Source: Microbacteriaceae bacterium
Lineage (GTDB): Bacteria; Actinomycetota; Actinomycetes; Actinomycetales; Microbacteriaceae
Length of the DNA: 43,010 nt
Assembly (NCBI GenBank): GCA_025463545.1
Contig: JAODAR010000012.1
Span: 1 to 43,010, forward strand
Direction: 5' to 3'
Shown here: positions 33,309 through 42,177 of the stretch, piece by piece
Layout of the letters: each line of letters starts with the position of its first letter
Position numbering within the stretch: position 1 is the stretch's first letter
The notes under the pieces: generated by a model
Database searches by the model: none
The model's input: only the letters and a program-made list of their open reading frames with translations
What the model was told of the DNA's origin: nothing
Program-made: the position numbers and the translations under genes

Positions 33309-34464
33309 GCGCCGGCGCAAACTGAGTCTCATTGTCGCGATATGCACGGCGACCTGCGCAATCTTCGCCCTGAGCTCGTGTGCGCCGGGCGGAAGTTCGG
33401 CCGACGATGCCCTTGCCGGTCGCACTCCGGCAGACCGGCAGCAGGCCCGATTCCAGGCGGTCATCGAGGAGGCGCTCGCCGAGTCGCATGTGCCCGGCGC
33501 CGCAGCGATCGTCGACGCGGGCGGCGAACCGTGGGTGTCACTGACCGGAGTCTCGAACGTCGAGACGGCGTCACCGGTCGCTTCACAGGACCGGTTCTCC
33601 TATCGCAGCATCACCAAATCCATGGTCGTCACCGTCATCCTGCAGCTGGCCGCAGCGGGCCAACTGCAACTCGACGATCCGGTGGCCAAGTGGGTGCCCG
33701 CGGTCCCGCAGGGTGACCGCATCACCCTCCGCGAGCTCGCCGGGATGCGCTCCGGCCTTCCCAACTACTCGTCGACCGACGCCTATAAGGCGGCGGTCAC
33801 GGCCGACCCCTCCCACACGTTCAGCGAGCAGGAGCTCCTCAGCTTCGCCTTCGCCGAGGAGTCGCACTTCACGCCTGGCGCTCGCTACGAGTACTCGAAT
33901 ACCAACACTGTGGTTCTCGGCCAGGTGATCCAGGCGATCACGGGGAAGGACTGGGCAGCGGCGGTCGCCCAGTACATCACGGGTCCGCTGCAGCTGACGA
34001 CCGTCTTGTATCCCGGTAGCGGCCGGATCCCGTCGCCGGCGGCATCCGGTTACCTCATCGTCGACAACGAGCCCAGCGCAGTGCAGACCCCGGTGACCAG
34101 TCGATACGGAGCGGCCGGCGGCCTCGCCGGAACACTGGCCGACCTCGACCGCTGGGGCCAGGCGCTCGGTTCCGGTGAATTGCTCACGCCTGAGCTGCAG
34201 AAAGCGAGAACGGATGCCGCGGCGGTGACCGCCGAGGACCCCGGATCGCCGGACTATGACAGTTACGGCCTGGGTCTCGGCGAAATCGACGGCTGGTGGG
34301 GCCACACCGGCTACGGGCTGGGGTACTCGTCACTGGTGATGAACGACAGCGCACACGAGCGCACCATCGCTATCCTGCTCAACGGGTCGCCGAAAGACCG
34401 CGACCTTCCCGCTGCCATGTTCCGCAAGATCGCGGCGATCCTGGATGGCGCCCCCGCCGGTTGA
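33307..34464 (+). CDS. Serine hydrolase, beta-lactamase/D-alanyl-D-alanine carboxypeptidase-like lipoprotein
   Basis: 385 residues. A lipoprotein signal (MRRRKLSLIV, hydrophobic core, LSSC with lipid-modified Cys25) targets it to the outer face of the membrane. The class C-type catalytic motifs are present: Ser101-I-T-Lys104, YSN at 196-198, and HTG near 336. Such enzymes are DD-peptidases, esterases or beta-lactamases; its role is probably in peptidoglycan or peptide turnover. A TACTTT box 17 nt upstream could be its -10. Its start is divergent from and overlapping that of the MATE gene. Confidence 0.9.
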   Translation: MRRRKLSLIVAICTATCAIFALSSCAPGGSSADDALAGRTPADRQQARFQAVIEEALAESHVPGAAAIVDAGGEPWVSLTGVSNVETASPVASQDRFSYRSITKSMVVTVILQLAAAGQLQLDDPVAKWVPAVPQGDRITLRELAGMRSGLPNYSSTDAYKAAVTADPSHTFSEQELLSFAFAEESHFTPGARYEYSNTNTVVLGQVIQAITGKDWAAAVAQYITGPLQLTTVLYPGSGRIPSPAASGYLIVDNEPSAVQTPVTSRYGAAGGLAGTLADLDRWGQALGSGELLTPELQKARTDAAAVTAEDPGSPDYDSYGLGLGEIDGWWGHTGYGLGYSSLVMNDSAHERTIAILLNGSPKDRDLPAAMFRKIAAILDGAPAG

Positions 34465-34497
34465 CCGGACGTGGCTCACTGGTCAGCCCCACATCTC

Positions 34498-34585
34498 GCT
34501 CACGCGGCGGTTTCCTGCACGCGCGGATGGCCTGCCCACCGCGCGTGCACGTATCCTCAGCGCGAGCGACAGAGCGGCGTGCAGG
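34498..34585. repeat. Dispersed palindromic intergenic repeat, copy B
   Basis: Contains GCACGCGCGG (34517-34526) and its complement CCGCGCGTGC (34539-34548), plus outer arms CCTGCACGC (34514-34522) and GCGTGCAGG (34577-34585). Shares CTGCACGCGCGGATGGC and TCCTCAGCGCGAGCGA with copy C at 39934-40016. Confidence 0.65.
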
Positions 34586-34599
34586 CACCGACTAGAAAC

Positions 34600-34617
34600 T
34601 TTCACGAAACCGTGAAA
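34600..34617. promoter_or_regulatory. Operator-like dyad upstream of the ABC exporter
   Basis: TTTCACG-AAAC-CGTGAAA, perfect 7-bp arms, 21 nt before the ABC ATPase start and just upstream of TAGCGT (34626-34631), a possible -10. Probable site for the GbsR/MarR regulator encoded at the end of the operon. Confidence 0.55.
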
Positions 34618-34638
34618 ATTCGGCGTAGCGTGTCGCGC

Positions 34639-35622
34639 ATGAGCACAGATTCATCCACCACCGCAGCGGTGATCGAGACCCAGGCACTGCAGAAGCGCTA
34701 CGGCGCCGTGCGGGCCCTTGACGGCCTGGACATTTCCGTTCGCGCAGGCGAAGTGCATGGCTTCCTCGGCCCCAACGGATCGGGCAAGTCCACCACCATC
34801 CGCATCCTCCTCGGTCTCGCCAAGGCCAGCGGAGGCAGCGCCAGCGTGTTCGGGCGGGACCCGTGGAATGGCGCCGTCACCCTGCACGGGCGCATCGCCT
34901 ACGTGCCGGGGGACGTGAGCCTCTGGCCCAACCTCTCCGGCGGAGAGGCCATCGACCTGATCGCGCGACTTCGCGGGGGCAACGCGAGCGACCCCGCATA
35001 TGTCGCTCGCCGCGCGGAACTCGCCGAGGCTTTCCAGTTCGACCCGGCTAAGAAGGCCCGCACCTATTCAAAGGGGAACAGGCAGAAGGTCGCGCTGATC
35101 GCGGCGTTCGCGACCCCGGCAGAGCTGTATGTCCTCGATGAACCGACCAGTGGGCTGGACCCGGTGATGGAGGCCGTCTTCAGCCGCGAAATCAGCCGCC
35201 TCGCGGCGTCCGGTGCCACTGTGCTGCTCTCCAGCCACATTCTCTCGGAGGTGGAGCGGCTCTGTGACCGGGTGAGCATCATCCGCGCCGGAAAGACGGT
35301 CGAAACCGGAACTCTGTCTGAGCTTCGGCACCTCACCCGCACTGCCTTCTCCGTGGCCGACGCAGTGGCCGACGACCCGGCTGCCGGGTTGCGCGAGGCG
35401 CTCGCCGGGATTCCGCAGGTGCACGACCTCGCGACCGACGCCGGCCGCCTCGCCTTCACGGTCGACAGCGACGACATCAACGCTGTACTTCCGCGATTGG
35501 GCGCACTCGGCGTGGCGGGCCTCAGGGTGGCGCCGCCATCCCTCGAGGAACTGTTCCTCCGTCATTACGGCGATGAGATCACAGACAGCGAACGTCGCAT
35601 CGAGGAGGCGACGGCGCGGTGA
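34639..35622 (+). CDS. ABC exporter ATP-binding protein (tetronasin/drug-resistance type)
   Basis: 327 residues. Walker [10 protein letters not shown] (44-52), signature region [10 protein letters not shown] (142-151) in which the usual LSGGQ is degenerate, and Walker B LYVLDEPT (163-170). The C-terminal part (about 230-320) is the extension seen in exporter ATPases of the DrrA/tetronasin type. ATG 34639 was chosen because the preceding sequence is intergenic and carries the operator-like dyad. It overlaps the permease gene by 4 nt (GTGA). Confidence 0.92.
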   Translation: MSTDSSTTAAVIETQALQKRYGAVRALDGLDISVRAGEVHGFLGPNGSGKSTTIRILLGLAKASGGSASVFGRDPWNGAVTLHGRIAYVPGDVSLWPNLSGGEAIDLIARLRGGNASDPAYVARRAELAEAFQFDPAKKARTYSKGNRQKVALIAAFATPAELYVLDEPTSGLDPVMEAVFSREISRLAASGATVLLSSHILSEVERLCDRVSIIRAGKTVETGTLSELRHLTRTAFSVADAVADDPAAGLREALAGIPQVHDLATDAGRLAFTVDSDDINAVLPRLGALGVAGLRVAPPSLEELFLRHYGDEITDSERRIEEATAR

Positions 35623-37232
35623 CCGTATTCACTACCCTGCTCCGGATCGGGATGCGCCGGGACCGGTGGCAGCTCCTCTCCTGGGTGCTCGCGTTCGGAC
35701 TCTTGATGCTGTTCACCGCGTCGGCCATGCACTCCACCTACGGCGCCCAGTCCGCCCGGGAGGCGGTGATGCGGTTCTCGCTGACCAATCCGGCGCTCCT
35801 GGTGGTGCGCGGCGTGCCGCAGGGCACCAGCATCGGCGCGCTCTTCACCTTCCAGATCATGGCGTTCACCGGGCTGCTGATCGGCCTGATGAGCACCTTC
35901 CTCGTCGTGCGGCACACCCGGGCCGATGAAGAGATCGGCCGTGCCGAGCTGGTCGCCGCCACGCGCGCCGGCCGTACCCTGCCCACCATCGCTACGGCCG
36001 TCTGGGGAGTGATGGTGAACGCCGTGATAACGGTGGTCGTCTTCCTGGCGTGCGCCGCCGGCAGTCTGCCCGCAGACGGGTCCCTGGTGTTCGCCCTGGC
36101 GATCGGCGCCACCGGCATCGCGTTCCTGGGTGTCGGTTTCGTCTGCGCGCAGGTCTACTCCACCTCCCGTGCCGCCAATGGGTGGGCCGCTGCCCTCGTC
36201 GGCCTGACCTACGTAGTGCGCGGCATCGGAGACGCCACCGGCACCCGAAGTGGCGAGTTCACCCTGAGAAGCGGATGGGCCAGCTGGCTTTCACCGATCG
36301 GCTGGGCTCAGCAGACCAGACCGTTCGAAGAGAACATCTGGTGGCCCATGATCCTCGGGCCGGTGTTCGGCATCGTCCTGTTCCTGGCGACCCTTGCACT
36401 GCAGTCGGTGCGCGACAACGGGGAAGGCCTCGTCGCCGCCCGTCCCGGGCGCCGAAGCGCATCTGCCGCCCTGCGCGGGCCGCTGGCCCTCGCCTGGCGG
36501 CTGCAACGCGCATCCGTTGTCGGCTGGGGCGTTGGAGCGCTGGCCATTGCGCTTCTGGCCGGGTCACTCGGCCCGGATGCGCTGGATGCGGTGGTGAAGG
36601 ATCCGCAGGTCGGCAACGCGGTGCGGTCGCTGGTGCCCGGCGGCAACGGCAGCTTGATGTCGGTGTTCATCGTGGCGATGATGGGCATCGTCGGCCTGAT
36701 CGTCGCCGGATGTGCGATGCAGTGCGTCATGCGGCTGCAGCAGGAGGAAGCCCTCGGGACTGCCGAGGTCGTGCTCGCCACCCGGGTAGGACGCCTCCGC
36801 TGGTTCGCCGGCTACCTGGTGGTCGGTGTGACCGCGTCGGTGGTGATCCTGCTGGCGTGCGGCGCCCTCACCGGGGCCATGCTCAGTGGGTCGGACCCGG
36901 CCCTGTTCGGCGACAGCGTCGGTGCCGCACTGGTGCAGCTGCCCGCCGTGCTCGCCTACCTGGCCGTGCTCGGGCTGGTCTTCGCGCTTCTGCCGCGAGC
37001 GACGATCGGCGTCGGCTGGGCCTTCCTCGCCCTCGGTGCCGTGTTCGGCGAATTCGGCGGCCTGATGAAACTGCCGGACTGGCTGCGAAACCTCTCTCCG
37101 TCTACCCACACACCGGCGATTCCGCTCCCGGACGCAGACTGGTCGGGGGCCTGGTGGATGATCGCGGTGGCGATCCTGGCCGCGGCGCTCGCTTCTGCGG
37201 CCATCCGTCGCCGTGATGTGGCCGTCGGCTGA
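35619..37232 (+). CDS. ABC exporter permease (tetronasin-resistance type)
   Basis: 537 residues in two similar halves, each with about six membrane segments; [19 protein letters not shown] after the third segment and its counterpart [19 protein letters not shown] in the second half show the internal duplication. The architecture matches the large TnrB-like exporter permeases of Actinobacteria that work with a single ATPase, here the upstream gene, to expel hydrophobic antibiotics. GTG start coupled to the ATPase stop. Confidence 0.88.
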   Translation: MTVFTTLLRIGMRRDRWQLLSWVLAFGLLMLFTASAMHSTYGAQSAREAVMRFSLTNPALLVVRGVPQGTSIGALFTFQIMAFTGLLIGLMSTFLVVRHTRADEEIGRAELVAATRAGRTLPTIATAVWGVMVNAVITVVVFLACAAGSLPADGSLVFALAIGATGIAFLGVGFVCAQVYSTSRAANGWAAALVGLTYVVRGIGDATGTRSGEFTLRSGWASWLSPIGWAQQTRPFEENIWWPMILGPVFGIVLFLATLALQSVRDNGEGLVAARPGRRSASAALRGPLALAWRLQRASVVGWGVGALAIALLAGSLGPDALDAVVKDPQVGNAVRSLVPGGNGSLMSVFIVAMMGIVGLIVAGCAMQCVMRLQQEEALGTAEVVLATRVGRLRWFAGYLVVGVTASVVILLACGALTGAMLSGSDPALFGDSVGAALVQLPAVLAYLAVLGLVFALLPRATIGVGWAFLALGAVFGEFGGLMKLPDWLRNLSPSTHTPAIPLPDADWSGAWWMIAVAILAAALASAAIRRRDVAVG

Positions 37233-37281
37233 CGGCCGCGCGCCGGACCGCTCAGGAAAGCTCGGAAGGGAGACAGAGGGA

Positions 37282-37749
37282 ATGGCAGATCAGCGGCTGG
37301 AACTCGGCGACTTTGCCGAGCGCATGGCATCGCTCCTCATCGCCGCCGGCCTGCAACGGATGCCGGCCCGCGTGCTGATGGCGCTGATGACGTCTGAGGA
37401 TGGCGGCCTCACTGCGCAGGAACTGCAGGATCGCCTCCGGGTGAGCGCCGCCGCGATCTCCGGCGCGGTCCAATACCTGCGGGGGATCTCGATGGTGCGG
37501 CGGGTGGCGCAGTCCGGCAGCCGCCGGGACCGCTACGAACTGCCCGAAGATCTCTGGTATACCGCGTCCGTTCAGGCTGACACCTTCTACCTTCCGATGG
37601 CACAGCTGGCTGAGGCGGCCGTGGATGTGATGGATGACCCGGGTTCGCCGCGGGCGTCGCGCATCCGTGAAATGGCTGATTTCTTCCGCTTCATGCAGCG
37701 CCGGCTACCGCAGCTGCTCGATGAGTGGGAAGCGCAGCGCACAGTCTGA
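37282..37749 (+). CDS. GbsR/MarR-family transcriptional regulator
   Basis: 155 residues. A winged helix-turn-helix in the first 95 residues (LTAQELQDRLRVSAAAISGA, MVRRVAQSGSRRDRYEL as wing) is followed by a helical dimerisation region. The GbsR-like branch of MarR regulators often controls adjacent exporters. It follows the permease by 49 nt with GAGGG before the ATG, so it is probably in the same operon and autorepresses through the dyad at 34600-34617 (inference). Confidence 0.88.
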   Translation: MADQRLELGDFAERMASLLIAAGLQRMPARVLMALMTSEDGGLTAQELQDRLRVSAAAISGAVQYLRGISMVRRVAQSGSRRDRYELPEDLWYTASVQADTFYLPMAQLAEAAVDVMDDPGSPRASRIREMADFFRFMQRRLPQLLDEWEAQRTV

Positions 37750-37840
37750 GCCGCCGGAGGTGGTCCACTCCTTCTCTCGGGTGCCGCAACACTACTCCAG
37801 CCTCATCCCAGGTGGCTCAGCACTTCCCTCCTGCACCGAA

Positions 37841-37846
37841 TAGGGT
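37841..37846 (+). promoter_or_regulatory. -10 hexamer of the M13 peptidase gene (leaderless)
   Basis: TAGGGT, 6 nt before ATG 37853. Confidence 0.5.
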
Positions 37847-37852
37847 TGTCGC

Positions 37853-39892
37853 ATGACTGACCTGGCTCACGCATCCGGCACCAACACACCCGGCGTCAAC
37901 GCCTCCGATATCAACGCCTCCGATATCAACACCTCCGGGATCAACACCTCTGGAATCAACACTGACGAACTGGACCCGGGGGTGCGCCCGCAGGATGACC
38001 TCTTCCGCCACGTCAACGGCCAGTGGATCGCCCGCACCGACATCCCGGCCGACAAGGCCCGCTGGGGATCGTTCTACCTGCTCGCAGAGGAGGCCGAGAA
38101 GGCGGTGCGCGAGATCATCATCGAGGCACAGTCCGCGGCGGAAGGAACCGAGGCACGAAAGATCGGCGACCTCTACGCGAGCTTCATGGACGAAGAGCGC
38201 GCGGAGCAACTGGAGGCGACGCCGATCGAGGCCGATCTCGCATCCGTCGACCAGGTCACGTCGATCCCGGTGCTGCTCAGCACTCTCGGGCGGCTGGAGC
38301 GCGCCGGGGTCTCCGGCGCCGTTCAGCTCTACGTGGACAACGACCCGGGCAACCCGGAGCGCTACCTCGTCTTCGTGGAGCAGGGCGGCCTGGGCCTGCC
38401 CGACGAGTCGTACTACCGGGACGAGAAGTTCGCCTCGGTGCGCGATTCGTATGCCGCCTTCGTCGAGCGGATGTTCCGCCTCGCCGGGTACGCGGATGCC
38501 GCGCAGCGCGCCAAGCGAGTGTTCTCCCTCGAGACGGAGCTGGCCGCTCACCACTGGGACAACGTCAGCTCCCGTGACAGCGAGAAGACCTACAATCTGA
38601 AGACCTGGGGACAGGTGTCCGCCCTCGCCGCGGGTGCGGACCTGGACCGTTGGATCTCAGGCCTGGACGCCCCGGAGGGTGTGTTCGAAGAGGTCGTGGT
38701 GCGCCAGCCCAGCTTCATCAGCGGGCTCGCGGCGACCCTCACGCCCGCCCGGCTTGACGCCTGGCGGGACTGGCTGCGCTGGCAGATCATCCGCTCCAGC
38801 GCCGCCTACCTGTCGAGCGACTTCGTGGAGGCGAACTTCGACTTCTACGGCCGGACACTCTCGGGCACGCCGCAGCTCCGCGACCGGTGGAAGCGCGGCG
38901 TCTCCCTCGTGGAAGGTGCGCTCGGCGAGGCCGTCGGCCGCGTCTACGTGGAGCGGCACTTCAAGCCGAGTGCGAAGGCGAGGATGGATGTGCTGGTCGG
39001 CTACCTCGTGGAGGCCTATCGCGACTCCATTTCGGAACTCGACTGGATGACCGCGGAGACCCGGTCGAGAGCGTTGGAGAAGCTCGACAAGTTCACGCCC
39101 AAGATCGGTTATCCGGTGAAATGGCGCGACTACTCGAAGCTGTCGATCGATCCGGGCAACCTCATCGCCAACGTGCGGGCGACCAGCGAATTCGAATTCC
39201 AGCGCGAGCTGGGCAAGATCGGCAAGCCGCTCGACCGCGACGAGTGGTTCATGACCCCGCAGACGATCAACGCCTACTACAACCCCGGGTTCAACGAGAT
39301 CGTGTTCCCGGCTGCCATCCTGCAGTTCCCATTCTTCGATGAGAATCGGGATGCCGCGGCCAACTACGGTGCGATCGGTGCCGTCATCGGCCACGAGATC
39401 GGGCACGGCTTCGACGACCAGGGCTCGAAGTACGACGGTGACGGCCGCCTCACAGACTGGTGGACCGAAGCGGACCGGGCGGCATTCGAGGAGCGCACGA
39501 AGGCTTTGATCGAGCAGTATGACGCGCTCTCCCCGAAGCAGGTGCCCGACCACCACGTCAACGGTGCGCTCACGATCGGCGAGAACATCGGCGACCTCGG
39601 CGGACTCTCGATTGCGTGGAAGGCCTATCTGCTGTCGCTCGGTGGTGCGGAGCCGGCTGTGATCGACGGCCTCACCGGCGCCGAGCGTTTCTTCCTTTCC
39701 TGGGCGCAGGCCTGGCAGATGAAATTGCGCGACGAGGAAGCGATCCGCCTGCTGGCGATCGATCCGCACTCACCGAACGAGTTCCGGTGCAACCAGATCG
39801 TCCGCAACATCGACGCTTTCTACGACGCGTTCGCCGTGACCACGACGGATGCGCTGTGGCTGGAACCCGGCAAGCGGGTCACGATCTGGTGA
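37853..39892 (+). CDS. M13 family metallopeptidase (neprilysin/PepO-like)
   Basis: 679 residues of the M13 zinc endopeptidase family. Zinc site HEIGHGFDDQG (His514, Glu515, His518) with the third ligand Glu in GENIGDLGG about 60 residues later. The N-terminal M13 domain starts near residue 44 (RPQDDLFRHVNGQW), and the NAYYNPGFNEIVFPAAILQ substrate-binding block is intact. No signal peptide or membrane anchor is seen, so it is cytoplasmic unlike animal neprilysins. Residues 15-39 are an Asn/Ser-rich pentapeptide repeat of unclear use. Role: degradation of small peptides. Confidence 0.94.
   Translation: MTDLAHASGTNTPGVNASDINASDINTSGINTSGINTDELDPGVRPQDDLFRHVNGQWIARTDIPADKARWGSFYLLAEEAEKAVREIIIEAQSAAEGTEARKIGDLYASFMDEERAEQLEATPIEADLASVDQVTSIPVLLSTLGRLERAGVSGAVQLYVDNDPGNPERYLVFVEQGGLGLPDESYYRDEKFASVRDSYAAFVERMFRLAGYADAAQRAKRVFSLETELAAHHWDNVSSRDSEKTYNLKTWGQVSALAAGADLDRWISGLDAPEGVFEEVVVRQPSFISGLAATLTPARLDAWRDWLRWQIIRSSAAYLSSDFVEANFDFYGRTLSGTPQLRDRWKRGVSLVEGALGEAVGRVYVERHFKPSAKARMDVLVGYLVEAYRDSISELDWMTAETRSRALEKLDKFTPKIGYPVKWRDYSKLSIDPGNLIANVRATSEFEFQRELGKIGKPLDRDEWFMTPQTINAYYNPGFNEIVFPAAILQFPFFDENRDAAANYGAIGAVIGHEIGHGFDDQGSKYDGDGRLTDWWTEADRAAFEERTKALIEQYDALSPKQVPDHHVNGALTIGENIGDLGGLSIAWKAYLLSLGGAEPAVIDGLTGAERFFLSWAQAWQMKLRDEEAIRLLAIDPHSPNEFRCNQIVRNIDAFYDAFAVTTTDALWLEPGKRVTIW
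37894..37968 (+). repeat. 15-bp tandem repeat encoding pentapeptides at the M13 N-terminus
   Basis: Five units of 15 bp related to ATCAACGCCTCCGAT (37894, 37909, 37924, 37939, 37954), encoding VNASD, INASD, INTSG, INTSG and INTDE. Confidence 0.8.
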
Positions 39893-39933
39893 TTCCCGGC
39901 TTCTATCGTCCCCCCACCGCGCCCCATAACCGT

Positions 39934-40016
39934 TCGCGCTGAGGATTCCTGCACGCGCGGATGGCAGGCCCTCAGCGCCTGCACATGTCCTCAGCGCGAG
40001 CGAGAGTAGCGTGCAG
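39934..40016. repeat. Dispersed palindromic intergenic repeat, copy C
   Basis: Perfect 12-bp arms TCGCGCTGAGGA (39934-39945) and TCCTCAGCGCGA (39988-39999), plus CTGCACGC (39949-39956) and GCGTGCAG (40009-40016). The centre shares CTGCACGCGCGGATGGC with copy B. Lies in the 249-bp gap between the M13 and beta-lactamase-like genes. Confidence 0.65.
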
Positions 40017-40088
40017 CGCCAGCGGGAAGGGACTGCCGGAACCTGGGCAGGCGGATCACGCCCGACTGCCGCTCGGTTCACGGTGGGT

Positions 40089-40094
40089 TAGGGT
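40089..40094 (+). promoter_or_regulatory. Possible -10 hexamer of the beta-lactamase-like gene
   Basis: TAGGGT, 47 nt before ATG 40142. GAAGGA at 40121-40126 may be its ribosome binding site but is far (15 nt) from the ATG. Confidence 0.3.
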
Positions 40095-40141
40095 GATCGG
40101 GGGAAGCGCCCCACTCAATCGAAGGACCAGCCGCAGCGGTC

Positions 40142-41044
40142 ATGCCAACACAGGAATCGTCACGAGGCGCCCGGCACTCGTCCGCGCAACGCGGTAAGCA
40201 CAAGGGCTCGGAGACGACCGAGAACTTCGGTCGCGGATTTCAGGCCCTCAGCGACCTTGCGATCAACGGCGTGCAGGTCTCCGCCCGGGCGACCGACCTT
40301 GCCACGGGGCGCGTGCTGTTCTCGGTCGACGACCACGTCGTGATGCCCACCGCGAGCATCGGCAAGGTGCTGCTCCTGGTCGAGGTCGCCGCCAAGCTCC
40401 GCGAGGCCGACCTCGGCGCGCTCACCATCCTGGATCGCACGGTGTCCGACTCGGTCGGCGATTCAGGCATCTGGCAGCACCTCCAGGCGCCGTCGCTGCC
40501 GGTCGCCGACCTCGCCGCGCTGATCGGAGCCACCAGCGACAATCTCGCGACCAACGTGCTCATCCGTGCGGTGGGTCTCGACGCGGTGCGCATCCGCACC
40601 GAGCAGCTGGGCCTCACTCGTACGGCGCTGCTCGACCTGGTGCGCGACCACCGCGGCCCGGACGATGCACCGCAGCTCTCCGTCGGCAGCGCCAAGGAGC
40701 TCACCTGGCTGTTCACCGCCCTCGCCCGCGGCGAGGTCGTCGACGCCGAGACCAGTGAGCGCGTCCTCGCCTGGCTCTCCCTCAATACCGACTTCTCCAT
40801 GGTCGCCAGCGCCTTCGGCCTCGACCCGCTCTCCCACCGCGAGAGCGACCACGGTCTGCTCCTGGTGAACAAGACCGGTACGGATGCCGGTGTGCGGAGC
40901 GAGGTGGGCGTGTTGCGTGGGCCGCGGGCCGGCGTCGTCTACGCGGTCTCGATGTACTACGCAGACACACTGCTGTCGTCGCGCCTCGCGGTGCTCGACG
41001 GTATGCGCTCGGTCGGCCTCGATCTCCTGGAGTACGTGCACTGA
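40142..41044 (+). CDS. Class A beta-lactamase-fold serine hydrolase lacking Glu166
   Basis: 300 residues. Penicilloyl-serine fold with Ser72-I-G-Lys75, SDN at 132-134 and KTG at 244-246. The omega-loop general base (ExxLN) expected 30-36 residues after SDN is absent; that stretch reads LDLVRDHRGPDD. No signal peptide is evident: the first 30 residues are polar. It is therefore unlikely to be a resistance lactamase and may be an esterase, amidase or peptidase acting in the cytoplasm (inference). Confidence 0.85.
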   Translation: MPTQESSRGARHSSAQRGKHKGSETTENFGRGFQALSDLAINGVQVSARATDLATGRVLFSVDDHVVMPTASIGKVLLLVEVAAKLREADLGALTILDRTVSDSVGDSGIWQHLQAPSLPVADLAALIGATSDNLATNVLIRAVGLDAVRIRTEQLGLTRTALLDLVRDHRGPDDAPQLSVGSAKELTWLFTALARGEVVDAETSERVLAWLSLNTDFSMVASAFGLDPLSHRESDHGLLLVNKTGTDAGVRSEVGVLRGPRAGVVYAVSMYYADTLLSSRLAVLDGMRSVGLDLLEYVH

Positions 41045-41063
41045 TCGCGGCTGCCACCCGGCG

Positions 41064-42047
41064 TCACCGGAGCAGGTCGCTCATGACCGGGGCCTGGCTG
41101 TCGTTGGCGGTGAGGGGCTCCAGTCCCCAGGCGCTCTCGATGGTGTGCAGCAGGGAGTAGTGGTCGTATCTCGCGTGCGAGGTCGTGGCCACACGCGCGG
41201 CAGGGCCGGCAAAGATCGCGGGCACCTGATTGGTGCCGCCTTCATCTTCATCCCATACGACCACGAGCAGGGAGTTCTGCTGGGTGAATGCCGGCGAACC
41301 CAGGATGCCCGGGACCTGGTGCGACAGCCACTCGTCGCCGGTCTGCACGGAACAGTCGTGCATGTCATTGCAGAGATCGGGGCTGATGAACACGTAATCG
41401 GGCAAGCTGGTCGTGGTCGCCAGGTCGCCGCCGAAATCGGAGAACGGCAACACGTGGGCCCGGCACCGGGCAACGTCGCCGGTGATGCCGGGGTAGTACA
41501 TGAACGGATTGTGCTTCACGGCGTACCTCCCTGAGTTGTCGGGGGCACACGGGCCAGGCATGTCCTCCGCATACATCGCCCAGCTCCGACCCGATTCCTC
41601 GATCCGATCAGCGATGCTGGGCACGTCAGCCGTGCAGGCGCCGCCGGGCGGGTTGCAGTCGCTGGCGATGCCGGCCGTGGTTCCGCTGGTGAGGGCGAGG
41701 TAGTTGGGCAGGCTCGGATGGGTCACGGCGGCGTAGTTTCCGGCCAGCGCGTTGCCGGTCGCGAGCGCGTTGATGAATGGCGCAGCACTATCTCCGATGA
41801 TGCGGGCCGCCGACTTGTTCTCCTCGAGGATGATGACGACGTGATCGAGCGGCGTGGCCGCCGCCGGAGCGGAGGCGGGTGCGGACCCCGACGCGGGTGC
41901 GGTGCTCTCCCGCGGACTCCGGCGCGAGGCGGAGCTCTGCGGCGATCCGCTCGAGCTGGGAGCGGAGGGGCTGCAGGCTGCGAGGGAGAGTGCCACGGCG
42001 GCCACGGCGGCGCCCGCCATAAGGAAACGTCTGTTTCTGCTGCTCAT
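41064..42047 (-). CDS. Secreted phosphoesterase lipoprotein (acid phosphatase/phospholipase C-like)
   Basis: 327 residues. A lipoprotein signal (SSRNRRFLMAGA, hydrophobic core, LAAC) is followed by a Ser/Pro/Ala-rich linker to about residue 65. The alkaline-phosphatase-fold phosphoesterase domain shows VVIILEENKS, the THPSLPNYLALTSG metal/nucleophile region, SPDLCNDMHDCS, and VVVWDEDEGG. Family members hydrolyse phosphomonoesters or phospholipids outside the membrane. It converges with the beta-lactamase-like gene (19-nt gap) and is divergent from glyS. Confidence 0.9.
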   Translation of the reverse strand: MSSRNRRFLMAGAAVAAVALSLAACSPSAPSSSGSPQSSASRRSPRESTAPASGSAPASAPAAATPLDHVVIILEENKSAARIIGDSAAPFINALATGNALAGNYAAVTHPSLPNYLALTSGTTAGIASDCNPPGGACTADVPSIADRIEESGRSWAMYAEDMPGPCAPDNSGRYAVKHNPFMYYPGITGDVARCRAHVLPFSDFGGDLATTTSLPDYVFISPDLCNDMHDCSVQTGDEWLSHQVPGILGSPAFTQQNSLLVVVWDEDEGGTNQVPAIFAGPAARVATTSHARYDHYSLLHTIESAWGLEPLTANDSQAPVMSDLLR

Positions 42048-42053
42048 CGACTG

Positions 42054-42059
42054 ATGTTA
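42054..42059 (-). promoter_or_regulatory. -10 hexamer of the phosphoesterase gene (leaderless)
   Basis: TAACAT on the minus strand, 6 nt before ATG 42047. Confidence 0.5.
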
Positions 42060-42119
42060 ATCGCTGAAGTCGACCGACGTCGGAACTGCAGCTGGGCGTT
42101 CGGTGCAAAACCGACCGCC

Positions 42120-42125
42120 TAAAAT
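42120..42125 (+). promoter_or_regulatory. Possible -10 hexamer of glyS
   Basis: TAAAAT, 52 nt before GTG 42178; a leader of about 45 nt would contain the GGAG ribosome binding site at 42169-42172. Confidence 0.4.
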
Positions 42126-42177
42126 GGGCAGATCGCCATTGGGCATTCGCCCGTTCCCCTCGACCATTGGAGCCACC

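Noticed and set aside
31773..33716. Very long plus-strand ORF opposite the MATE gene
   Set aside because: Antisense shadow of MATE with low-complexity His/Arg/Gln-rich translation; no domain.
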